Part shown: positions 31,700 through 39,466 of the stretch, piece after piece
Position numbering within the stretch: position 1 is the first letter of the stretch
How the letters are laid out: each line of letters opens with the position of its first letter
Assembly (NCBI GenBank): GCA_028456385.1
Contig: JALNQF010000369.1
Coordinates: forward strand, 1-39,466
Reading direction: 5' to 3'
Source of the DNA: Ophiosphaerella korrae
Taxonomy: Eukaryota; Ascomycota; Dothideomycetes; Pleosporales; Phaeosphaeriaceae
Length of the DNA stretch: 39,466 nucleotides
Position numbers and translations under genes: made by a program
Notes under the pieces: model-generated
What the model was told of the DNA's origin: nothing
The model's input: only the letters and a program-made list of their open reading frames with translations
Databases searched by the model: none

Positions 31700-33758
31700 T
31701 AGTATCTTCTTTACTTATAGTTAGAGTCCTACTCTTTTTACTACTTCTAGTATAATTAGGTTTATAAATAACCCTAAATCTACTAATACTTTTATTCTTT
31801 CTCCTCTTATATTTACTAGGAGTTTAATAACTCTTTTAGCGTTAATATCGTTATAGCTTCTAGATATATCTCTTGTATTAGCTATTTACTTAAAAAAGAC
31901 TTAATCTAATAATCTTTGTTTATCTTTTACTAGAATCTGTAGAGTATCTTAATCTCTCTATATTGTTTATACTTCTCTAGTGTATAGGTTTACTAGATTA
32001 GATTAATATATTAGTTATTTATAAGTATCTTACTTGTATTTATATCTTTTTTAGTTATACCTAGAAAGTACTTAGCTTCTTACTTATCTTATAAGTGTTG
32101 TTTATATTTTACGTTTATATACTCTTCTTAGTTCTATTTATATCTAGATCTCCTATAAGAGAAGTATCTAGATCCTATCTTGTTAGAATAGTAGGTAAAG
32201 TAGTTATTATAGTAATATCCTATCTATAATAGTAGTAGATAGTTTAGGTTATATAGGTATAGCTAGTATTTTAGTTCTTGTATTAATACTAGATCTATAA
32301 TAATTAGCGCCTAATTGTTATTAGTATATAATAATTTATATTACTAGGTTTACTTTACTTTACGTATCTAGCGTTCCTTATCTTACTATTCTTTTACTAA
32401 GTAGTAGCTATCTACTAGTCTCTAGATTTCTTTTGTAAATCTATCTTATACCTTAGTATTCTCTTACCTTAGCTCTAGTATTCTAGGTGCTATTTTGTAT
32501 TTAGAAGTCTTAAGCTCTTAGTTTTCTTTCTTGTTCTTGTCCTAGGCTATATATACTCGCTTTCTTAGATATAGTATTATCTTGCGCCTATACTCTATCC
32601 TTCTCTAGTATAGCTAAAGGTATTCTATAGTATCTATCTTAGCTTACTTCTACTTTAGCTAATACCTCTTTACGTAGCTTTATACTCCTAGTAATATATT
32701 TATAGCTTTTACTTTATTATCTATTATAAGGTTACTTAGCTTTATAGTAATCTTGTAGTAGTTATATCTCTTACTTATATCTTACTACTAGAGGTTTGTA
32801 GTCTTGTAATTTCTCTTCTCTTAGCTTCCTCTAGAGATTACTTCTTATTCTTTCTCTCTATTATTATCTCGCCTCTTAAGCATATTAATTTATTGTATTA
32901 TCTTATTCTTTACTTAGTAATTCTTTGCTAGGTACCCTATTTTACTATACTTATAGTATTTTTAGCTTTCTACTCTCTTAGAGTTCTTATAGTTATAGTA
33001 TTCTTGTTTTTCTAAGTTTACGTTATTAATATATATCTTATTTAGCCTAAAGTATCTATAGCTACTTTAAACTTAGTTATTCTTGTATTTACGTTAGTAC
33101 TTATACTTAGTTTTATACTTCTTACTATCTATATATAGTACTCTACTATTCTTAGCTTCTACTATATATTTATATATATAGTTGTTAACTTGAATTACTT
33201 TCTCTATTAAGTCTTCTAATATCTTAATTATAGCTCTACTACGTATTAGCTTACTTTAAATATTACTCTTAAGTCTTTATTAAAATATCTTTATTAATAA
33301 CTTATTATTCTATTCTATTTATATCGCGTAGCTTTAGAATTTATTAGTATAGTCTACTACTACCTTGTATTATTATAGCTACTATATCGCACACTCTACT
33401 ACTACTATCTTATTTACTAGTAGAAAGGCTTATTATACTTTATCTTTAAACTTAATCTATTTTTTAAAAATCTTATTGTAGTTACTATTGTTATTATTAA
33501 GGTATTTCTTAAGGTATAGCATAACCTATTTCTCTACCTTACCCTTTATATAAGACGATATAAGTATAGCTCTATCTTTGTCCTAAACTTAGTCTACTTT
33601 AAAAAAGAGATTAAGTTATAAGATCTATAGCTTAAGCTTATTTTGTTCTCTATAGTAGAGGTCTAGCTTAGTAACCTTAGAAGTAGTAGTATAGGTTGCT
33701 CCTATACGCTAGTTATCTATATTTATTAACGTATTGCTTATCTTAAAGGTATTTAATA
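31700..33758 (-). pseudogene. Element E gag and N-terminal protease (RIP-mutated)
   Basis: A CCHC knuckle at 32958-32917 reads YYKYSKIGYLAKNY, with all three Cys and the His now Tyr. Near 31800-31750 the protease site reads KVLVDLG (expected DSG or DTG); the Ser-to-Leu change fits TCA to TTA. The 5' end next to the LTR at 33759 is not resolved, and no clear TGG primer site is left. Confidence 0.7.
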
Positions 33759-34200
33759 TTTTAAGTCCTTAGAACTAGTAAAGGTAATAAGAGTAAGTAG
33801 GCTTCTATAAGATAGGCAAGGTTAATAAACAAGTTAGTTACTTAACTTAATTAATAGTTAGCTCTTATTAGAGTATTACAAGGTATATAAGTATTAATAA
33901 GTAGATAAGAATCTAATTAAAGTATTAGTTGTAATACTCTATTAGGATAAGAAGTAAAGAAGAGATTAAACATAATAGTCTATAAAGGTCTATTAACATT
34001 CCTATATACTTACTATCTAGCGTTTATTTCTAAGCGCTTACTCTAGAGCGTTTACTCTAGAGCGCTTATTTTAGAGTGTTTACTCTAGAGTATTTACTCT
34101 AGAGCGTTTACTACTAAATAGTTACGTATTTAGCTACACTATATTGCCTAGCCTAATCGCGTACAATATAATAGCTTACCTACTACTTAGTATTATAACA
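33759..34200 (-). repeat. Element E 5' LTR (442 bp)
   Basis: Same length as 20349-20790. More units of the palindromic array are mutated here (TTTAGAGTG, CTCTAGAGTA). Confidence 0.88.
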
Positions 34201-34205
34201 CTAAT
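34201..34205. repeat. 5-bp target-site duplication of element E, right (CTAAT)
   Basis: Matches 20344-20348; pol of element C continues at once with RNase H. Confidence 0.85.
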
Positions 34206-36050
34206 TTAGTCTATAGGATAGTACTAATACAAGAGGACTAAGATATAAAATAAGAATACTTAGTTAAGTACTTTTCTAAGAAAATAAAGCTAGTAGAGCT
34301 TAACTACCTAATCTATAATAAAGAAATACTAGCGATCTATAAAGTATTTAAGTAATAGAGAGTATATTTATAAAGAGTAAAAAATAGAATAAAGGTTTAT
34401 ATAGACTATAAGAATCTTATAAGATTTAAAATAAATAAGGATTTATTATAGCGCTATATAAGATAGTAGGAGTTCTTATTAATATTTAATATAGAAATAA
34501 TATATACTAAGGGTAAAGATAATTAATTTATAGACGCCCTAAGTAGAAGACTAGATCTATAAGAAGAAGTAAACGCTACTAGTATAGTTCTAGTTAAGAA
34601 CAAAGAAGGATACCTAGTCTTAAATACACCTAAAATAGCTATAACACTTAAGAGAAAGAGTAGCAAACTTAATAAATAGATCTAGGAAGAAATAGAAAAA
34701 GCCTCTAAAGAAATAATAAAGCTTAAGATTTAAGAAGGAATTATAGAAGCCTATAGAAGAATATATATTCTAAAGAAAATATAAAGAGAGTTTATAAGGT
34801 AATTTTATAAACTACTAGTATATAGATATTAAGGTATTAACAAAATATTAGATAGATTACTAAGAGATTACTATATCCTATAAGTAAAATAACTAGTAAT
34901 AGAAGTACTACGAGATTGTATAGAATACTATAAAAATAAATATAATAGATATATACTATATAGGATACTATAACTAGTTAAGATACTAGAATAACTATAG
35001 GGAGTTATTACGATAGACTTTATTACAAAACTACTAAAGTCTAAGGACTTAATATTAGGGGTTAAGTATAATAGAATTTTAATAATAGTAGATAAGCTTA
35101 TAAAGTACTTATACTTTAGACTATATAAAGAGAAAAGTAGAATAGAAGTTACTATATATTAGGTTTTAGGAACTATAATTAGCTAATATAGTATTTAAGA
35201 TAAGATTATTATAGATAGAGATGTACAATTTATATTAAAATTATAGGGAACAATATTAGTATAATTAGGAATCTAATATACAATGTTAATAGTATACTAT
35301 CTATAGATAGATAGACAATTAGAACGTATAAACTAGATAGTAGAATAATATTTAAGATACTACCTTAACTATAACTAAAACAATTAGGTATAACTACTAC
35401 CTATAGTATAGTTAGTATATAATAGCGTAAAGAATATAGTAACTAGAGTATTACTTTTCTTTGTAAACTATAGATTTAACCCTAATATATATAGAATACT
35501 AAGAACCTAAGTATCTTAGTCTTTAAGAGGAGAAAACTTTATAAATAGACTAAAAGAAATATATAACTAATTATAATAGGACGTAGAATTCTTATAAGAT
35601 TAAATAGTAAAGTACTATAATAAGAAATACTAGGAGGGACCCTAATTTAGAGAGAGAGAAAAAGTATAGCTATTATAATAGAATATTAAAAGTAAAAGAA
35701 CAAGTACTAAACTAGATTATATTAAAATAAGACTATATATAATTAAGTAGAGAGTTACACTAGTTATATTTAAACTAAAGCTACTAGATAAAATAAGAAT
35801 ATACTTAACGTTCTACGTAGTACTACTAGAGAAAGTACTATAAGAAGTAGAACTACTAGTATATAAAGTAGACACGTATAGAGAATAAAAAGAATAAAAA
35901 GTTAAAGAAATCCTAGAATACTAGTTCTACAATAGTAAGAACTACTATCTAGTAGAATAGATAGGTATAGACAAAAAAGGGTAACTATAAGAAAAAACAT
36001 AGGAACTTAAGGATAATCTTAATTACTCTAAGAAACTAGAAGAGTTCTAA
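34206..36050 (+). pseudogene. Element C pol: RNase H, integrase, chromodomain (RIP-mutated)
   Basis: RNase H: NYLIYNKEILAIYKVFK (34300s), VYIDYKNLIRFKINKDLL and IIYTKGKDN.FIDALSRRLDL (to 34560), close to chromovirus RNase H with H-to-Y changes. Integrase: a former HHCC finger (YRY.GINKILDRLL ... DCIEYYKN, about 34820-34935), then the core with IDFITKLLKSKD (35010), IIIDRDVQF (35215) and DRQLERI (35308-35329), all three acidic residues kept. Chromodomain at about 35900-36050: VKEILEY.FYNSKNYYLVE, then IGIDKKG and EKT.ELKDNLNY, aromatic-cage Trp codons now TAG. This is the downstream half of the gene cut by element E. Confidence 0.85.
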
Positions 36051-36054
36051 AATT

Positions 36055-36565
36055 AAACCCTCCTAGAACGCCTAGTAGTAAACTAAGAAAACTAGTAATA
36101 CTACTACTAGATAGAGAGGCGATAGGAACGTCTAATATAATAGGAGCTAGAGTAGCCTCTACTATATTATCTAAATCTAACTTAGCCTCTAAAGTACAAG
36201 ACTATTTAGACAACTTAGCGTTATTATAAGCCTTTAGCTTATAAAGACGCTTAATATAAGAATAAAGCTCTACTAGCTTATAAAGAGTTAACTTATACTT
36301 AGCTTTAGCTATAGTAAGCTATAACAATAATTACTCTTAAGCTCTATTAATAGCTCGCCCTATATAACTTAGTATAAAGAAACTATATAGAAATTAAATA
36401 CTTATACTCTATAAGTAAAACCTTAGAAGAAATGTACTTATACTAAATATTAGTAAGAATATACTTGTTATAATATTTACTATTATTTAAGGATATAAAA
36501 TAAGTAAGACCTAGTTCTATATAATAATAATAAGGAAATATCTTAACCCTATTACAAACAATACA
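36055..36565 (-). pseudogene. Antisense CxxC/coiled-coil frame in element C
   Basis: Minus strand, against gag-pol of C. Near 36530-36440 it reads YYYYIELGLTYFISLNNSK then YYNKYI, aligned with D and F so that Tyr stands at CxxC, C and CxxC positions. Downstream, in the shifted frame as in D, are LTLYKLVELYSYIKRLYKL, AYNNAKLSK, CTLEAKLDLDNIVEATLAP and SFLSLLLGVLGGFNF. It lies between the chromodomain and the polypurine tract. Shared by three elements, so ancestral to the family. No function is known to me. Confidence 0.55.
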
Positions 36566-36687
36566 AGCTATAAGAAGAAGTTTATTACGCTAAGAGTAGG
36601 AAGGTATAGGGAGTAATAAAGAACTAGAGATTAATAAAGAAATAGGATTAATAACCTTAGCCCTAGTATAGAGAAATAAGAGACTAC

Positions 36688-36703
36688 TTAGAAGAGAGAA
36701 TAG
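36688..36703 (+). promoter_or_regulatory. Polypurine tract of element C
   Basis: AGAAGAGAGAATAG directly precedes the 3' LTR and matches the tracts of D and F. Confidence 0.75.
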
Positions 36704-37163
36704 TGTTATAGTAGTAATAAGAGAAACTAAGATAGAACTAATTAGTCTACGCTTAGCTACATACAAAGTATAAGATAAGTAAGGTAATAACTTATAAGAT
36801 AATAAGCTTGATTAGAAAACTAACTATAATTAAGATACGTAATAAATTTATAAATTTACAATCTTAGTAAATACAAAGTCGCAAAGCTATTATAAAACAA
36901 ATTTGTAAATTTATAATCTTAGTAAAAGTAAAGTAATAAAGTTACTAAAATTATATTACTATATAGCTAGTAGGATACGTATTATTAAGATAGTATTAGT
37001 AATTTAATCTTCTAACTATAGAACGCTAATACAAGATAGTTACAAAATATCTTCTATTATTTATAGTTATTATAGATTACTATATAAGCTTTTATTATTA
37101 CTTTATAATCTACTAACTTTTACAAGATAGGTATCTATAGTCGACGATAGGTAGCCTATTATA
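36704..37163 (+). repeat. Element C 3' LTR (460 bp)
   Basis: Exactly the length of the 5' LTR, but more strongly mutated: for example GTAATAAATTTATAAATTT against GTAACGAATTCGTAAATTC. Confidence 0.9.
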
Positions 37164-37168
37164 GTATA
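37164..37168. repeat. 5-bp target-site duplication of element C, right (GTATA)
   Basis: Matches 16294-16298; B2 sequence resumes after it. Confidence 0.85.
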
Positions 37169-37622
37169 CCTAGAATCTATTAATTAGCTTAGCGTACAAG
37201 TATAACAATTACTAAGCTACTAACTCTACTATAGCTAAAAAGATTATAGCCTTAACTTTTATAAGTAAAAGAATTAAATAAAAGATCTTATATATAAAGA
37301 GATAGACTATATTAGTATAACTAATATAATAAAAGAACTAGTACCTTAATAGAATAAGTACTAAGGATCTAGCTTACTACTATCTTAAGAGACCTAGCTA
37401 AGACTACTATAGCGTAGATATATAGATAGAGTATAAGGCTAGAGATAAATAGGTTAAATAATTAATCTATTTTATTTATACCTAGTGCCTTTAAGTTATA
37501 AGTAATTAATCTAAAATAAGGCTTTTCTAAAAGCTTTAGTATCTATCTCTAATAAGGCTTTTATATAGCTATTATAAAAAAGCTATTTTATTAACTTACT
37601 TAAGCTTCCTTTAAATCTAATA

Positions 37623-37854
37623 ATTAAGAGTCTTACGACTTTAACAAAGTTAAGTTAATTAGTACTTACCTAAACCTAACTACTTTAGCTTAAGTATTAA
37701 CTTAAGTATTAAGCTAAGTATTAAGCTAAGTACTATATAGAGTATCTATAAAAAGTACTAATCTCTTACTTTCTAGTAGCTCTACGCGTACTTATAAAAA
37801 GTACTATTCTTTTACTTTTTAGTAGTACTATAAGTATCTTTAAAAAGTATAAAA
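37623..37854 (+). other. Mutated leader after repeat B2
   Basis: Matches 15367-15600 after B1 (ATTAAGAGTCTTACGAC against ATTAAGAGTCTCACTGC), including the CATCAA-type repeats now as TATTAA. It ends where the F LTR starts. No gene is left. Confidence 0.6.
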
Positions 37855-39132
37855 ATAATAGGGTTACTTATTATAAACTATAAGTAACCTCTTAGGGAGA
37901 AAGGTAGTAGATTAAAAGTTAATAACAAAAGCACGTGTTGTAATCTATAATAAGCTAGGGGTAATAAGGTAATTCTTACAATATTACTATATTATTACTT
38001 GTAGTTAATAATTAAATTGCTAATACTATCTTAGGGGTGCGTATTACTACTAACTATATACTTAATATTTCTCCTAGCTTTATAGCTTTATATTTACTAA
38101 GATTATAAATTTACAATGTTATTATATATCCTAATTATAACTAACTTCTTAATCTAGGTTATTACTCTACTTATCTTATACTACGTTATTACTTATAATA
38201 AGGCTAATTACTTCTATCTTAATTTCTCTTATTACGCCTATAATACTATTCTCTCCTTTTAGTAGGTTCTTGTTTTACTACCCTAAGGCTAAAGTTATTA
38301 ACCTATTTTCTTTATTAATTAATAGTTCTTTATTACTCTTTATACCTTATTATTTATAGTATAATAAAGTATACCTAGCTAATTATATTACTTAAAATAG
38401 GGTTTAGATATTTCTTTATTTCTATTACGCCCTATTAGGGCTTCCTTATCTAGTATCCTTAAAGGATAGTAAGGCCTATAGCGAGTGTATATAGGCTAAC
38501 GTTTAGTACTACTATACTTTTTCCTATATCTTACTTATAGAGTATAAGTATTTAATCTAAATATAATCTCTATCTACTAAGTTATATAAGGAGAGCTATT
38601 AATAAAGCTTAAAATAAATTATTATTTTAGCTTATAGAGGCTAAGGCTAAACGCAAGTTAGCTCTTTATAAGCTAGTAGATCTTTATACTTATATTAAGT
38701 ATCTTTGTAAAGTAAAGGCTTAAAATAATACTAAATTAGTTAAATAGTCTTACGCCCTAGAAGTAAAAATAGATCTTAAGGACGCTATTAAAGCTACTTT
38801 AGCTCCTATTATATTAAACGCTCCTATTTCCTCTCTATCTAGCGTTAGTAGTATAGATTTTCTTAGTTTACTATAAAGCGCTCTAGAAAGTTTTAACTTT
38901 AGAACTCTTTTAGTTTTTTAGAGTAATTAAGGTTGTCTTCTAGTTCCTATATTTTTTCCTATAGTTATCCTTTTTTATCTATACCTATCTATTTTACTAA
39001 GTAATAGTTGTTTCTATTATATAATTAATACTATAAGATTTCTTTAACTTCTTATTCTTCTTATTCTCTATATATATCTACTTTGTATAATAGTAGTTCT
39101 ACTTCTTATAGTACTTTCTCTAGTAGTACTAC
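37855..39132 (-). mobile_element. Element F: truncated D-like chromovirus, 3' end only
   Basis: A minus-strand 3' LTR (about 37855-38245, left edge approximate) is followed by the polypurine tract (38246-38260), the antisense frame and the chromodomain region. The sequence follows 25102-26020 of element D throughout. It breaks at 39133, where an LTR in the other direction begins. The rest of F is outside the window or lost. Confidence 0.75.
38390..38900 (+). pseudogene. Antisense CxxC/coiled-coil frame in element F
   Basis: The plus strand reads LYFYYALLGLPYLVSLKDS then KAYSEC at about 38425-38500, aligned to C and D with Tyr at former Cys positions and the final Cys kept. Downstream it reads AINKA, LIEAKAKRKLALYKLVDL, KVKA, ALEVKIDLKDAIKATLAP and SSIDFLSLL. 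This third chromovirus copy has the same layout and direction relative to gag-pol. It is mutated like the others. Confidence 0.55.
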
Positions 39133-39237
39133 TATTATAGGTATAATAGGAGAAAACAAGATAGAACTAATTAGCTCTATTATAGATAATAACGTAGTAT
39201 AAGACAAGTAGGGTAATAACCTAGATTAAGAAGTTAG
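39133..39237 (+). repeat. LTR start G, F-type, opposite direction
   Basis: TATTATAGGTATAATAGGAG onward matches the complement of 38140-38245 (LTR of F). It is cut at 39237 by an E-type LTR. It could be a solo LTR or the start of another element that inserted into F. Confidence 0.65.
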
Positions 39238-39466
39238 TGTTACAATACTAAGTAGTAGGTAAGCCGTTATATTGCACGCAATTAGGCTAGGTAATACAGC
39301 GTAGTAGAATACGTAACCGTTTAGTAGTAAACGCTTTAGAGCGAACGCTCTAAAGTAAACGCTCTAGAATAAGCGCTCTAGAGCAAACGCTCTAGAGTAA
39401 GCGCTTAGGAATAAACGCTAGATAGTAAGTATATAGGAACGTTAATAGACCTTTATAGACTATTAT
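39238..39466 (+). repeat. E-type LTR, truncated by the window edge
   Basis: Starts TGTTACAATACTAAG and matches the complement of 20790-20562, including the five-unit palindromic array. Direction is opposite to element E. It is a third copy of this LTR and is less mutated at the first bases (TGTTACAAT). Confidence 0.85.

Larger units (their letters stand above)
20349..34200 (-). mobile_element. Element E: Ty3/gypsy retrotransposon on the minus strand, split by D
   Basis: Two 442-bp LTRs (20349-20790 and 33759-34200), a perfect CTAAT duplication, and a polypurine tract on the minus strand next to the left LTR fix its direction. Without D it is about 6.8 kb. Gag and part of protease lie at 31700-33758; the rest of protease, reverse transcriptase, RNase H and integrase at 24671-21500. 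A separate antisense frame lies next to the 3' LTR. No clear chromodomain was found. Confidence 0.88.
16299..37163 (+). mobile_element. Element C: Ty3/gypsy chromovirus, 20.9 kb with nested insertions
   Basis: Paired 460-bp LTRs and a 5-bp duplication define it. Internal order on the plus strand is gag with a zinc knuckle, protease, reverse transcriptase, [element E], RNase H, integrase, chromodomain, then a 3' region with an antisense frame and a polypurine tract. Without E it is about 7.0 kb, normal for a chromovirus. Every domain carries stops, so it cannot move by itself. Confidence 0.9.
16080..37622 (+). mobile_element. Repeat B2: second, RIP-mutated LTR-like copy, split by element C
   Basis: Bases about 16080-16298 match the left part of B1 (GTTGCACAATTAGATA against GTTGCACGATCAGATG), and 37169-37622 match its right part (CCTAGAATCTATTAATTAG against CCTGGAATCTGCTGATTGG). 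The end CTAATA corresponds to CTAACA in B1. The start is approximate. Part of the right end (about 37455-37600) differs from B1. B2 shows the empty site for element A. Confidence 0.65.

Noticed and set aside
1..39466. Mitochondrial or plasmid origin because of AT-rich composition
   Set aside because: AT bias is confined to repeats and made by directed transitions; spliceosomal introns and gypsy elements show nuclear DNA.

Overview
The window looks like an accessory, repeat-dominated stretch of a filamentous ascomycete (Pezizomycotina) nuclear genome. The signs are short fungal introns, Ty3/gypsy chromoviruses and a Ty1/copia remnant, and mutation typical of repeat-induced point mutation (RIP). 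Repeat copies differ almost only by C-to-T and G-to-A transitions, mostly CpA to TpA, and coding relics are full of TAG and TAA where Gln or Trp codons are expected. No rRNA, tRNA or housekeeping gene is visible. Only one protein gene appears intact.

Layout. Bases 1-2650 are RIP-mutated: a Ty1/copia RNase H tail (1-423), then an about 0.87-kb unit duplicated in tandem (912-1780 and 1797-2648). Bases 2650-8927 form an unmutated island holding one intact two-exon gene for a small secreted Cys-rich protein (4262-4851, minus) and some decayed coding-like stretches. From 8928 to the end almost everything is nested transposons. An LTR-like repeat (B1, 8928-15366) is split by a 5.8-kb terminal-inverted-repeat element (A, 9116-14938) with a 9-bp target duplication. 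Element A carries two convergent, intron-dense genes of unknown family. A mutated second copy of the LTR-like repeat (B2, about 16080-37622) is split by a 20.9-kb chromovirus (C, 16299-37163). C is split by a gypsy element on the minus strand (E, 20349-34200), and E by a minus-strand chromovirus (D, 24672-31694). C, E and D each have 5-bp target duplications, so the order is B2, then C, then E, then D. The right edge (37855-39466) holds a truncated D-like chromovirus (F), part of an opposite LTR (G), and the start of a third E-type LTR.

How the parts work together. The retroelements show gag zinc knuckles, aspartic protease, reverse transcriptase, RNase H, integrase and, in C, D and F, a chromodomain; all are disabled by stops or lost key residues. 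Two observations go beyond an ordinary transposon graveyard. First, short introns in both genes of element A share one sequence cassette, like an introner family. Second, C, D, E and F each carry, antisense to gag-pol and next to the 3' LTR, the relic of a separate reading frame with paired CxxC motifs; the Cys positions now read as Tyr, as RIP would produce.
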